64,000 nucleotides of DNA, taken from assembly GCF_023333585.1 (NCBI RefSeq), contig NZ_JAIQZN010000012.1, forward strand, positions 31,228 to 95,227, read 5' to 3'. This stretch comes from Argonema antarcticum A004/B2 (GTDB lineage Bacteria > Cyanobacteriota > Cyanobacteriia > Cyanobacteriales > Aerosakkonemataceae). Under the pieces are notes generated by a model that searched no databases, was not told where the DNA came from, and saw only the letters and a program-made list of their open reading frames with translations. Position 1 is the stretch's first letter. Every line of letters begins with the position of its first letter. The position numbers and the translations under genes are program-made. Below are positions 17,893 to 26,394 of the stretch, in pieces.

Positions 17893-18945
17893 CTATAAAT
17901 CTTCTCGCACGACGCCCTCGATTTCTAGGATAAAGTCGGCTCCATAAACCTTTGATGGGGTCTGGAAACCCACATCCACCTGGAAAGCCAGGACATTTTG
18001 CGCGATCGCCAAAGCAGTCATAGCTGTTAGAGTATAACCTTCCGGGCCTTGTAGTCGAGAAACTAACTTTTTACCAGCATTGTCTTCCACCTCTCCCCAC
18101 AGCAGGCTTCTACCCTGTGTCCGTTGAGAGTCGTTTGGCCCAGGCGGTTGTTTCTGAATCAGGCGCTTCTGGAATTCTTGCACGGGGGGTAAGGCTAGCA
18201 ACCAACCAATATAGCGGCTCAGAACCATCGCCTTGCGCGTGGAAGCGGAAAATGCGGCATAGACCTCGATGTCGGGAATCCCGGTGCTGTAGTAAGCTGT
18301 GGACACATCGCCCCAAGGAATTGTCGTGGCTTCGATTGGGCCTTCTCCAAAGTCTATGATGCGAGTTTTCCAAGCTGTGGGAACGGGGGTGAGAACGCCG
18401 CCACGCCTCACCAAACCTCCTTTATTCTGAGCTTCTACCATTGTGGTGGCAGTTCCCCGCGAAACACCTCCCTGTGTTTGAAAAGCGAGGGAAAGGCGCT
18501 TGGCATCTGGGAGGCGTCTTTTGAGGTGTGCGGCTAGGCAATCTGAGGGTACGACATCGAAACCAACACCAGGGAGTAGCATTACTCCGGCGGTTTTGGC
18601 TTCGGGATCGCGAGATGCGATCGCCTCAAATACGCCGATTTCTCCAGTAATATCCAGATAGTGGGTTTTTGTCCGCAGACATCCATCCACCATTGGCTTA
18701 GAAGTCCGTGAAAATGGCCCAGCACAGTGGAGTACTGCTGGCACATCCGCCAAAGCTTCGTCTACAGCGGCTTCATCATCCAGAGAGAAGGCGCGATATT
18801 CCAAACTGAGTTCTGTTGCAAGCGGCGCAATCTTATCGGGATTTCGTGCCGCTAGGATGGGTCGAAGTCCGCGCTGTACTGCTAGTCTGGCAATCAGGGC
18901 ACCAGTATAGCCGTTGGCACCGTATAACAAAAAGTTTGATGACAT
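17893..18945 (-). CDS. Saccharopine dehydrogenase-like / trans-acting enoyl reductase family protein
   Basis: This 350-aa protein starts with a Rossmann nucleotide-binding loop (LLYGANGYTG, residues about 6-15), so NAD(P) is a likely cofactor. The remainder fits the saccharopine-dehydrogenase-like fold used by the trans-acting enoyl reductase family: LHCAGPFSRTS, YLDITGE and GVGFDVVPSDC. It lacks an obvious lysine-pathway partner nearby, so it is more likely an uncharacterised oxidoreductase than Lys9. It is monocistronic by appearance. The C-terminus is intact and abuts the STRR array. Confidence 0.85.
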   Translation of the reverse strand: MSSNFLLYGANGYTGALIARLAVQRGLRPILAARNPDKIAPLATELSLEYRAFSLDDEAAVDEALADVPAVLHCAGPFSRTSKPMVDGCLRTKTHYLDITGEIGVFEAIASRDPEAKTAGVMLLPGVGFDVVPSDCLAAHLKRRLPDAKRLSLAFQTQGGVSRGTATTMVEAQNKGGLVRRGGVLTPVPTAWKTRIIDFGEGPIEATTIPWGDVSTAYYSTGIPDIEVYAAFSASTRKAMVLSRYIGWLLALPPVQEFQKRLIQKQPPGPNDSQRTQGRSLLWGEVEDNAGKKLVSRLQGPEGYTLTAMTALAIAQNVLAFQVDVGFQTPSKVYGADFILEIEGVVREDL

Positions 18946-18984
18946 CAGAATTACTGTAACTGCCTAACTTCTATCTTAGTGGAG

Positions 18985-19028
18985 CAATTCATCTCCCGTT
19001 AAACTTCGTTGTAACGGGAGATGAATTG
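18985..19028. repeat. Left-end hairpin of the TnpB element
   Basis: A perfect 16-bp stem (CAATTCATCTCCCGTT and its complement) has a 12-base loop. This is the likely left-end structure recognised by TnpA. A second small hairpin (AATCCG/CGGATT) follows at 19056-19070. Confidence 0.78.
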
Positions 19029-19074
19029 CGACCTACTAATAAATTGAGCGTAGCGAATCCGATGCGGATTGACC

Positions 19075-19104
19075 TTGATTTTTCACATACAGTAAGCATA
19101 TAAT
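19075..19104 (+). promoter_or_regulatory. Candidate promoter of tnpB
   Basis: TTGATT (19075-19080) and TATAAT (19099-19104) are 18 bases apart and 26 bp before the tnpB ATG. The -10 box is a perfect consensus. No experimental support. Confidence 0.5.
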
Positions 19105-19130
19105 AGCATTAATTGAGCCTTGATTGACTG

Positions 19131-20333
19131 ATGTTCAACGTTTTAAAGGTAAGACTTTATCCTAACAAAGAACAGCAAGTAGCCTTAGCCAAAAACTTTG
19201 GTTGTTGCCGCTTTGTTTGGAATTACTACCTAAATAAAACTACCACTCAGTATCAGGAGACGGGGAAAAGGTTGAGTTACTGCGACATGGCGAAAAACTT
19301 AACCCAACTTAAGAAGCTTGATGAATACTCATGGCTACAAGAAGCTACCGCTGGCACATTACAGCAATCACTAAGAAATCTGGAGACGGCATTCAAGAAC
19401 TTTTTTGACCATCGGGCTAGATTTCCTAAATTCAAAAGCAAACATAACAAGCAATCAATTCGTTACCCTGAAAGTTGTTCAATTAAAGGTAATGGTGTAA
19501 AGCTACCCAAATTAGGAATTGTTAAAGCTAAGTTAACCAAAACTATAAGTTGCCAAATCAAATCTGTAACTGTTTCAAAAACAAGTACAGATAAATATTT
19601 TGCCGCTATTTTGTTTGAGACTGAGGAGTTTAACAATGCCAAAACAGGTAAAATTTCAGGGATTGACCTGGGATTAACCAGTTTTGTGACTGTGTTTGAT
19701 GGAGAAAAGTACTACAAAGTCGATCCAATCAAACCGACAAGAAAATATGCCAAACGGTTAAGACGAAGGCAACAATCTTTGTCTAGAAAAAATCTGGGCT
19801 CTAACAACCGTAAGAAACAAGTTAAGAGGGTGGCTAGAGTCCATGAAAAAATCACTAATACTAGACTTGACTTCCTGCACAAACTCTCACGAAAGTTCGT
19901 TGACGAAAACCAAGTCATTGTGGCTGAAAACCTTTGTATAAAAGGTTTAGCACGTACCAAATTAGCTAAGTCAATATTGGACGCTGGTTTCGGGATGTTG
20001 CTAAATTTATTGAGCTACAAACTGGAAAGAGAGGGAGGGAAGTTAGTTGAGGTTGACAGATTCTTCCCTAGTACAAAGCTTTGTAATTGCTGCAAGTTTA
20101 AAAACGATTCACTAAACTTAAGTGTTCGCGAATGGGTTTGTCCGAATTGCCAAAACCACCATGATAGAGATGAGAACGCAGCAAAGAATATCAGGGAAGA
20201 AGGTTTGAGGATACTGTCAACAAATACCGATGGACAATCGGTATTTCAAGCTTGTGGAGAGGGTGTAAGACTCGGTGGCGCAAGCGTCAAAAAGCAATCC
20301 TCTGTGAAGCAAGAATCTCCCGTCACAGCGTAG
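19131..20333 (+). CDS. tnpB: TnpB RNA-guided endonuclease (IS605 OrfB family)
   Basis: This 400-aa TnpB appears intact. The RuvC residues are Asp179 (GIDLGLTSF), Glu266 (VIVAENLCIKGL) and Asp347 (HDRDENAAKNI). Their spacing is close to that of well-studied TnpB proteins. The zinc finger has two CxxC pairs (LCNCC and CPNC). Known TnpB proteins are nucleases guided by an RNA made from the 3' end of the element, which helps the element persist. The stop codon lies in the right-end hairpin, so guide RNA and mRNA would overlap. Start ATG at 19131; no strong ribosome binding site. There is no tnpA partner. Confidence 0.93.
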   Translation: MFNVLKVRLYPNKEQQVALAKNFGCCRFVWNYYLNKTTTQYQETGKRLSYCDMAKNLTQLKKLDEYSWLQEATAGTLQQSLRNLETAFKNFFDHRARFPKFKSKHNKQSIRYPESCSIKGNGVKLPKLGIVKAKLTKTISCQIKSVTVSKTSTDKYFAAILFETEEFNNAKTGKISGIDLGLTSFVTVFDGEKYYKVDPIKPTRKYAKRLRRRQQSLSRKNLGSNNRKKQVKRVARVHEKITNTRLDFLHKLSRKFVDENQVIVAENLCIKGLARTKLAKSILDAGFGMLLNLLSYKLEREGGKLVEVDRFFPSTKLCNCCKFKNDSLNLSVREWVCPNCQNHHDRDENAAKNIREEGLRILSTNTDGQSVFQACGEGVRLGGASVKKQSSVKQESPVTA

Positions 20334-20346
20334 CTGTGACGGGAGA
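20316..20346 (+). ncRNA. Right-end hairpin / likely omega (re)RNA 3' scaffold
   Basis: A 14-bp perfect stem (TCTCCCGTCACAGC and its complement) encloses a 3-base loop. The tnpB stop codon TAG (20331-20333) straddles loop and stem. In characterised elements the omegaRNA covers the tnpB 3' end and right end, and its last bases specify the target. By that rule the guide would be the bases just after about 20350. The RNA itself is predicted, not observed. Confidence 0.55.
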
Positions 20347-20425
20347 GTGTCAAGATGCTGTTTCGACTGGGCTTTGATTTCAACTATCTACCACAATTAT
20401 CGATTATATCGAGGAATTAACAAAT

Positions 20426-20692
20426 ATGAACATCACTTTAAAACCAGAACAAGCAGAGTTAATCCAACAAAAACTCAACAGCGGTAAATATAACAATGCT
20501 GATGAAGTAATTAGTGCGGCTTTAGAATTATTAGAGCGACGAGATCGAGAGGATAGAACTTGGGTAGAAGAAACACGGGAAAAAGTGGATGTAGCCATTG
20601 AGGAACTCAGACGAGGGGAAGGAATTGATGGGGAGGTAGTGGTAACTCAGTTGCAAGAAAAATTACGCCAAGCGCGTCAGTTAACACTTTAG
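20426..20692 (+). CDS. ParD-like (CC2985 family) type II antitoxin
   Basis: This 88-aa protein starts MNITLKPEQAELIQQKL with the ribbon-helix-helix-type N-terminus of the ParD/CC2985 antitoxins. A helical toxin-binding tail (about 40-88) follows. In the family it represses its own operon and neutralises a ParE toxin encoded just downstream. Here only the last codons of parE survive, overlapping the antitoxin stop, so it is an orphan. It lies 80 bp downstream of the TnpB element, whose insertion may relate to the damage (inference). Confidence 0.85.
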   Translation: MNITLKPEQAELIQQKLNSGKYNNADEVISAALELLERRDREDRTWVEETREKVDVAIEELRRGEGIDGEVVVTQLQEKLRQARQLTL

Positions 20693-20763
20693 AAATTCTC
20701 CGGGTAGTGCATGATTCGCGCAATCTAAAAGAATTGTTTGACTCAGAAGAGGAAGATATTTAA
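20689..20763 (+). pseudogene. ParE toxin C-terminal remnant
   Basis: In the frame beginning at 20689, overlapping the parD stop, the sequence reads LEILRVVHDSRNLKELFD and ends at a TAA at 20761-20763. That is the usual C-terminal strand-helix of RelE/ParE toxins (normal length about 95-100 aa). No start codon or N-terminal part exists upstream in this frame, where parD is encoded. About 75 codons of the toxin are therefore missing. Confidence 0.75.
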
Positions 20764-20993
20764 ACAAGGAATATGGGGTTGACAACACCCGTGCGATCGC
20801 TCCCTCACAACCCTTTCTTTCTCCCTTTTGAAGGGCGTATGATTGGATCGCAACATTGAGTCATAAACTGAGTCACTCCACAACTCCATCGATGGGAGCA
20901 ACCAACAAGCGTGTGCGATCGCACTTTCCCTTTGCCCAAACGATCGCACATTTTTAGGAACGGTAATATAAAAGTAGGTTCAAATTAAATCTA

Positions 20994-22835
20994 GTGTCAA
21001 TTCCGCTCAAGCTCAAACAATTTATCAAAGCTATCACTCCTGGCAAATCATCCTCTAGGGGGAAGCGCTCCAGTTCCGTGCATCCCCTCAAGCGGCTAAT
21101 TGATTACGGGCAAGACTATCAAAAGCAAATTTGGCTGGCAACTGGCTGTTCCATCCTCAATAAAATCTTCGACTTGGCACCACCCGCCTTAATTGGCATT
21201 GCCGTGGATGTCGTGGTGAACCAAAAGGATTCCATCATTGCTGGTTGGGGTGTCAAAGATACCTTTGGGCAATTCTTAATTCTGTCCATCCTCACGGCCA
21301 TCATTTGGATACTGGAATCGGTATTTGAGTACGCTTACGCTCGATTATGGCGGAATCTGGCTCAGAAAATACAGCACGAATTGCGCCTAGATGCCTATAA
21401 CCATATCCAAGAACTGGAAATCGCCTATTTTGAAGAGCGCAGTACGGGCGGGTTGATGTCTATCCTCAGCGATGATATCAACCAACTAGAACGTTTTTTG
21501 GATGTGGGAGCCAATGACCTAATCCAAGTTTCCGCAACGGTGATAATTATTGGCGGCGCTTACTTTATCCTGGCACCCAGCGTGGCGTGGATGGCAATGC
21601 TGCCCATGCCGTTGATAGTTTGGGGATCGGTATATTATCAGGGACTACTTGCCCCCCGCTATGCGGATGTACGCGAAAAGGTGGGTCTCCTCAACAGTCG
21701 GTTGGCGAATAATCTGTCGGGAATGATGACGATTAAAAGCTATACGGCAGAGGAATACGAAGCAAGGCGTCTTGGGATGGAAAGCGACGGTTATCGGCAA
21801 AGCAATCGCCGTGCGATCGCGCTTTCTGCTGCCTTTGTCCCCTTAATTCGGATGATCATTCTGGCAGGATTCACGGCATTGCTGCTTTATGGCGGTATGG
21901 AAGCGGTTAACGGCAAAATGTCTGTGGGTACTTACAGCGTATTAGTTTTCCTAATTCAGCGCTTGCTCTGGCCTTTGACAAGATTGGGAGATACATTTGA
22001 CCAGTATCAACGGGCAATGGCATCTACCAATAGGGTGATGAATCTTTTGGACACACCAATTGCTATTGATACTGGAGATAGACCCTTGCCAATCGCTCAG
22101 GTGCGGGGCGAGTTGATGCTGCGGGATGTGACTTTTGCCTACAATGGGCGCAAGCCAGTCATGGAGCATCTTTCCCTCCACATCCCCGCCGGGAAAACGA
22201 TCGCGATCGTCGGTTCCACTGGATCTGGCAAGAGTACATTGGTAAAATTACTGTTGCGGCTCTACGAGGTTCAAGCGGGAACAATTACCCTGGATGGCAT
22301 CGAATTGCGAGAGCTAAAGCTAAAAGATTTGCGATCGTGTATCGGATTAGTCAGCCAGGATGTATTCTTATTTCATGGCACTGTGGCAGAAAATATTGCT
22401 TATGGTAGTTTTGATGCTACTTTTGAAGAAATAAGAGCGGCAGCTAAAATTGCCGAAGCTCACGACTTTATCATGCAACTGCCACAAGGTTATGACACCA
22501 TTGTGGGTGAACGGGGGCAGAAGTTATCGGGCGGGCAAAGGCAGCGGGTTGCGATCGCACGGGCTGTTTTGAAAAATCCACCAATTCTGATACTCGATGA
22601 GGCTACGTCGGCAGTGGATAATGAGACAGAAGCGGCTATTCAGCGATCTCTGGAACGAATTACCCAAAATCGGACTACGATCGCGATCGCCCATCGGCTC
22701 TCCACCGTCCGCAACGCCGATAGTATCTATGTGATGGAACATGGCAAATTAGTAGAATCGGGACGACATGAAGAACTGCTCCAGCAACAGGGGATTTATG
22801 CTAGCTTGTGGCGAGTGCAGTCGGGTTTGAAATGA
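20994..22835 (+). CDS. ABC exporter (MsbA-like, fused permease-ATPase)
   Basis: This 613-aa half-transporter starts at GTG 20994. The N-terminal six-helix permease domain (about 45-345) is followed by an ATPase domain (about 375-613) with Walker [10 protein letters not shown], signature LSGGQRQR, Walker [13 protein letters not shown] and the switch histidine in AHRLS. It probably works as a homodimer exporting a lipid, peptide or drug in the inner membrane; the substrate is unknown. It is followed after 25 bp by the CcmS-like gene on the same strand. About 230 bp upstream is free of genes and contains two HIP1 sites. Confidence 0.93.
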   Translation: MSIPLKLKQFIKAITPGKSSSRGKRSSSVHPLKRLIDYGQDYQKQIWLATGCSILNKIFDLAPPALIGIAVDVVVNQKDSIIAGWGVKDTFGQFLILSILTAIIWILESVFEYAYARLWRNLAQKIQHELRLDAYNHIQELEIAYFEERSTGGLMSILSDDINQLERFLDVGANDLIQVSATVIIIGGAYFILAPSVAWMAMLPMPLIVWGSVYYQGLLAPRYADVREKVGLLNSRLANNLSGMMTIKSYTAEEYEARRLGMESDGYRQSNRRAIALSAAFVPLIRMIILAGFTALLLYGGMEAVNGKMSVGTYSVLVFLIQRLLWPLTRLGDTFDQYQRAMASTNRVMNLLDTPIAIDTGDRPLPIAQVRGELMLRDVTFAYNGRKPVMEHLSLHIPAGKTIAIVGSTGSGKSTLVKLLLRLYEVQAGTITLDGIELRELKLKDLRSCIGLVSQDVFLFHGTVAENIAYGSFDATFEEIRAAAKIAEAHDFIMQLPQGYDTIVGERGQKLSGGQRQRVAIARAVLKNPPILILDEATSAVDNETEAAIQRSLERITQNRTTIAIAHRLSTVRNADSIYVMEHGKLVESGRHEELLQQQGIYASLWRVQSGLK

Positions 22836-22860
22836 TATTGGCAACGACGGAAAGCAGACA

Positions 22861-23295
22861 ATGGTAATGTTTAGTACTACCCAGTCAGATCGGGGTGAAA
22901 ATAGCTGGCGAAGCCAGTTAAACGAATTCGTCAAAGCAAATCAGCAAGAATTGGCTGCTTTAGCTTGGGGATTATTTGTGCAACGAGGAGAGAGCGACAA
23001 TAATACTCTGGGGATCGATCTCGAACCAAAGCCGCATTTTATCTATTGTGCCAGACCAGCTATTGAAGCACTCAATCACAAAGTTGATAACCAGCTTCAG
23101 GAGATCTTGGGAATTTTGGATGCTCATAATCCCAAACAAGAAGTTCTCCTTATCGGCATAGGAAACGCTCAAATCAAGCTAGTTCAGTTTGAACCGGAAC
23201 CCCCACCACCAGTTTGCTTTGAGCAAGCTGCCACGGATGTGAATACATTGTTAGAACGGTTAGAGCAGCGGATGTGCGAACAGCTCAAGTGTTGA
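22861..23295 (+). CDS. CcmS-like conserved cyanobacterial protein
   Basis: This 144-aa soluble protein is Pro- and Glu-rich near the end (FEPEPPPP) and has the conserved-looking segments QELAALAWGLF, TLGIDL and EVLLIGIGNAQIKLVQF. From memory it resembles the group annotated as beta-carboxysome assembly chaperone CcmS, which is about this length and acts with CcmK-type shell proteins. That link rests on recall and not on a search. ATG 22861 is used; ATG 22867 is equally possible. It sits 25 bp after the ABC exporter, and no carboxysome gene is nearby. Confidence 0.6.
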   Translation: MVMFSTTQSDRGENSWRSQLNEFVKANQQELAALAWGLFVQRGESDNNTLGIDLEPKPHFIYCARPAIEALNHKVDNQLQEILGILDAHNPKQEVLLIGIGNAQIKLVQFEPEPPPPVCFEQAATDVNTLLERLEQRMCEQLKC

Positions 23296-23400
23296 ACATT
23301 TAGGTGATTAATAATACTCATTTGCAAAGTCGAATATGAAACGGCGCTTAGCTCTAGGACATTGATGACAAGGGTTTAATAGAATACTGGAGCAGCAGAA

Positions 23401-23787
23401 ATGCTATTTACAAAAGTCAAGCGGCGTTACGTATTCGTCTTGTGGAATTGGGCTTTGTTTCTGTTCATCATATTACTTCTGTACCCGATCGGCTATGGCA
23501 TTTTTCGATTAGCAATTGTCATACTTGGTTTTTTCCTTTGGCTAGGAGCTATATTTTTATTCTGGAATCGAAAAGTTATTAGATTATGCTGCATTTGCCT
23601 AGCTTCGATCGTTAGCGGCATAACTATCTTGCCCGGTTACGAGGTCAAGGGAAGCACTCTGCGCGAAGCCTACGTACAAGAACTCAATTACTACGAAGGA
23701 ACTAAATATGTTTGGGGTGGCGAGAACAAATTCGGAATCGATTGTTCTGGTTTAGTTCGCAGGGGTTTAATTAATGCTTCTTACTAG
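23401..23787 (+). pseudogene. NlpC/P60 peptidase, C-terminally truncated
   Basis: This 128-aa frame has two to three N-terminal membrane helices (about 12-35, 38-58, 60-80). The start of an NlpC/P60 (C40) cell-wall peptidase domain follows, including YVWGGENKFGIDCSGLV with the catalytic cysteine. It stops about nine residues later, before the part that carries the catalytic histidine and the third residue. Family proteins of this layout should run at least 100 residues more. The stop is 4 bp from the end of the convergent response-regulator gene, so the 3' part was replaced or deleted. It is unlikely to cut peptidoglycan. Confidence 0.72.
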
Positions 23788-23791
23788 CAAC

Positions 23792-24517
23792 TTACTTAAA
23801 ATCCCAATCGCGACACATTTCTTCAGGAGGGCCGAATGGATATAAGGCACAGTTTATCCCGTCCTTACCATAGTAATAGTGACAAACGTGACAAGGCTTA
23901 GTTTGGTCTAACTTTTGCAGCAAAATAGCCCAGTCCTTTTCAAGATTAGCCCGGTATTTAGTCGCATCCGAGTGATTTGCATTAATCTGCAATGCTTGCT
24001 CAAAAGCAGCAAGAGCATCTTCGTAAAACATGGTAATTTGTAAACCGTATTTTGTCCAGGCATCGGCACGGCATTCGTATAGTTTAATCAAATTTAGGTT
24101 TAAAACACCGTATTCAGTCCAGGCATCCGCAGAGGCGCTGTCAGCCCAATTTTTAGCGCCCAGTAACACTCGTTTTACCGTGCCAATTAGTTCTCTCGGC
24201 TGCCAAGGTTTGCCAATGTATGCTTCTGCAAGTTTTATACCTCCGTAAAGAGCCAACTGTTGCACCTTTACTGTTAAAAATACTACAGGTATATTTCTGG
24301 TTTGGGGGTTGGCTTTGAGCAGACGGCAAACATTGTAGCCATCTATCCGGGGCATCACGACATCTAGTAAAACTAGATCGGGACTGTTTTTCTGAATTTT
24401 CTTCAGTGCTTCGACACCATCAGACGCCTGGATAACGTCGAGTCCACTCCACGCTAGTTGGTGCGAGATGCACTCCCGCTGGCTGCGAGAGTCTTCCACA
24501 ACTAGAACTGTACTCAT
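23792..24517 (-). CDS. PatA/PilG-type response regulator with TPR and Cys-rich tail
   Basis: This 241-aa protein begins with a receiver domain (about 1-118) with acidic pocket VEDSRS, phospho-acceptor Asp52 (LLDVVMP) and a conserved lysine in YIGKPW. A TPR-like helical segment (about 125-195) follows, with FEQALQINANHSDA. The C-terminal about 35 residues form a Cys motif: CHVCHYYYG, then CALYPFGP, then CRDW. A C-x2-C...C...C-x-D-W tail occurs in other cyanobacterial proteins (recalled) and may bind metal. There is no output DNA-binding domain, so it probably acts by protein contacts. It is convergent with the truncated NlpC/P60 gene. Confidence 0.85.
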   Translation of the reverse strand: MSTVLVVEDSRSQRECISHQLAWSGLDVIQASDGVEALKKIQKNSPDLVLLDVVMPRIDGYNVCRLLKANPQTRNIPVVFLTVKVQQLALYGGIKLAEAYIGKPWQPRELIGTVKRVLLGAKNWADSASADAWTEYGVLNLNLIKLYECRADAWTKYGLQITMFYEDALAAFEQALQINANHSDATKYRANLEKDWAILLQKLDQTKPCHVCHYYYGKDGINCALYPFGPPEEMCRDWDFK

Positions 24518-24662
24518 AATTCGCTACCTGGGTACTGGGGTGAAATTTTGAGGATTTTGGGTAATATACGCAGATTCGACTTCCGGTTATTACATCAAAG
24601 TTACCCACTTTTCCTCAATTTCTTATCGTTTCCTCAGTAATTTCCCTGAAATGCCTGGTTAC

Positions 24663-25544
24663 CTATCTGAAGTCTAAAATGTGCTGGGCGGTGATTTGGG
24701 GCTTTTCCAGGTGAGGGACGTGCCCGCAATCTTCGATCCAGATTAATTTACTATTTGCGATCGCCTTCTCAAACTTCCCCGCATCAGCAGTACCCAAAAT
24801 GCGATCGCGTTCCCCCCACAAAATCAGGGTTGGCGGCACAATTTGTGCCAGTTTATCGCCAAAATATCCGTAACCGCCACTTCTAGTAAAAGCAATCAAA
24901 GCTTCACTCCACAGGGGCATTTCTAAATGTAATGCCGCACACAGTTGAGCATCTAAAGAAGCCAATTTTTCATCATGGTAAGCGTTTATACTAATTTTTT
25001 GACGGACTTTGGGGTTACGCAAAAAGGAGGTAGCCAGATAACCGAGAGGCGGTAACAGAAACTTCCCAATAGCAGGCGGCTTAGCAAAGCCAGCACTATC
25101 AATTAGTATCAACTTTTTGACTACTTGTGGGTAAGTAAGGGCGAAATCAATTGCAGCTGCGCCTCCCATCGAAGTCCCAACTAAAATAATCGGCTGCTCA
25201 ATCAGCGTTTTCCAGAAATAGTATAGATGAGTCGCGATCGCACTTGGGCTAAACGGCAATCCAGCAACCCTTTCCGTAAACCCAAAACCCAGGAGATCGA
25301 TCGCCCAAGTTTCGTTATTGGCGGCTAGAAGCGGCAGCAGGCGGCGAAACTCGAATATCGAACTATCGAAGCCGTGGAGTAACACGATCGGCCCTTCGCC
25401 GTCACCCTGACGAACGTAGGTGGTTGCGATCGATTCTTCGCTCAAAGGAGTTGCTACTGCCTGACGCTGGATGTTCTGAGCAAGAGCAATTGATGCGGGT
25501 TCTGTCAGTTGCTCGACTAAATACGGGAGAAAATTGGCAAACAT
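24663..25544 (-). CDS. Alpha/beta hydrolase
   Basis: This 293-aa hydrolase has the full catalytic triad: nucleophile Ser125 in GTSMGG, Asp247 in WGERDR and His275 in DCGHVPHLE. The oxyanion-hole motif LLHGFDSS lies at about residues 55-62. It resembles the many cyanobacterial hydrolases of unknown substrate (esterase, haloperoxidase-like or MenH-like). It has no signal peptide and is probably cytoplasmic. It is transcribed as its own unit between the response regulator and the methyltransferase. Confidence 0.88.
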   Translation of the reverse strand: MFANFLPYLVEQLTEPASIALAQNIQRQAVATPLSEESIATTYVRQGDGEGPIVLLHGFDSSIFEFRRLLPLLAANNETWAIDLLGFGFTERVAGLPFSPSAIATHLYYFWKTLIEQPIILVGTSMGGAAAIDFALTYPQVVKKLILIDSAGFAKPPAIGKFLLPPLGYLATSFLRNPKVRQKISINAYHDEKLASLDAQLCAALHLEMPLWSEALIAFTRSGGYGYFGDKLAQIVPPTLILWGERDRILGTADAGKFEKAIANSKLIWIEDCGHVPHLEKPQITAQHILDFR

Positions 25545-25596
25545 GATTTTCAGTTTACCATAAAAGCGATCGCATCTCTCTTACAAAACAGCACTT

Positions 25597-25646
25597 CTTC
25601 AGTGCTGAGTCAGAATCTTCACTCAGCACTCAGCACTCAGCACTCA
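25597..25646. repeat. STRR repeats (CACTCAG units), partly coding
   Basis: CACTCAG heptamers run from the gap into the last codons of the UbiG-like gene at 25630. The gene's final residues (KQCFLSAEC) are read from the repeat on the minus strand. Confidence 0.75.
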
Positions 25647-26385
25647 AAAAGCACTGTTTCACTGCTTTGCCGATATACATCACTGAAGTATCATCATTAA
25701 TTTTTACTTTTACTACTCCTGTGCTTTTGAATTCTTTATAGCTAGCCCAATTAAGCTTTAAAGCTTCACCAAACATATCAAAACCTTTGATATCTATATC
25801 CGTAAAACCCCGTTCCTTCATTAAATCGGTAAGTTCCTCTGGTTTAATGAACTTTCTCCAATCGTGAACGCCTTGTTTAATTTCACGCAAGATATTTTCC
25901 ATCAGCCAAATCATCACAAATTTTGATTTAAAATTTCTGTTTATTGTATCGAAGAAAAACAAACCATTGGGCTTCAAAATCCTGTGAATTTCCGAAATAA
26001 CTTTGTTTAGGTCGGCAATATGCTCCAAAACATCAACACATACCACTACATCAAATGTGTTGTTTTCATAAGGCATCTCTTCTGCCAATCCATACTTGTA
26101 GTCAATTTTGATTCCCCGCTTAACCGCGTGTTCTTGTGCTTTTTCTATACATTTAGCCGAGCGATCGATCCCTGATACTTCTACACCCCTATCTGCCATA
26201 AATTCGCAGGAAAAACCCCCGCCACACCCGACATCTAACGCTTTCAAACCCTGCCAATTTGGCACATGGCGATCGAAAAAATCAAACCGTGGTTTATTCA
26301 GATGATAAAGAGCATAAATTTTTGAGTCTTCTTCCCACCAATTATTCGCATTCAAGTCATAAAATTCCAAGTCGTTTTTCTTCAT
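25630..26385 (-). CDS. UbiG-like SAM-dependent methyltransferase
   Basis: This class I methyltransferase of about 251 aa has motif I LDVGCGGGF (residues about 52-60) and post-motifs DVVVCVDVLEH and LKPNGLFFFDTI. It resembles the 3-demethylubiquinone O-methyltransferase group, but cyanobacteria make plastoquinone and not ubiquinone, so the substrate is open. The ATG at 26385 is preferred over the GTG at 26394. The last residues come from an STRR array, which suggests the original stop was lost and the C-terminus extended. It stands apart from the glycan methyltransferases further on. Confidence 0.82.
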   Translation of the reverse strand: MKKNDLEFYDLNANNWWEEDSKIYALYHLNKPRFDFFDRHVPNWQGLKALDVGCGGGFSCEFMADRGVEVSGIDRSAKCIEKAQEHAVKRGIKIDYKYGLAEEMPYENNTFDVVVCVDVLEHIADLNKVISEIHRILKPNGLFFFDTINRNFKSKFVMIWLMENILREIKQGVHDWRKFIKPEELTDLMKERGFTDIDIKGFDMFGEALKLNWASYKEFKSTGVVKVKINDDTSVMYIGKAVKQCFLSAEC

Positions 26386-26394
26386 TTTTCTCAC

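Larger units (their letters stand above)
18985..20346 (+). mobile_element. IS605/IS200-type insertion sequence with TnpB only
   Basis: The element runs from a 16-bp inverted-repeat hairpin (arms 18985-19000 and 19013-19028) to a 14-bp hairpin (arms 20316-20329 and 20333-20346). It carries tnpB and no Y1 transposase tnpA. Subterminal hairpins without terminal inverted repeats are the mark of IS200/IS605 elements. Both hairpins share the word TCTCCCGT. The exact cleavage sites and target motif are not resolved. It could only move with a TnpA from elsewhere. Confidence 0.8.

Noticed and set aside
17893..18945. Lysine-pathway saccharopine dehydrogenase
   Set aside because: It is shorter than and unlike classical Lys9 and has no pathway partners nearby.
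25630..26385. Ubiquinone biosynthesis UbiG
   Set aside because: The motifs fit, but cyanobacteria do not make ubiquinone and no other ubi gene is near, so only a UbiG-like call is made.
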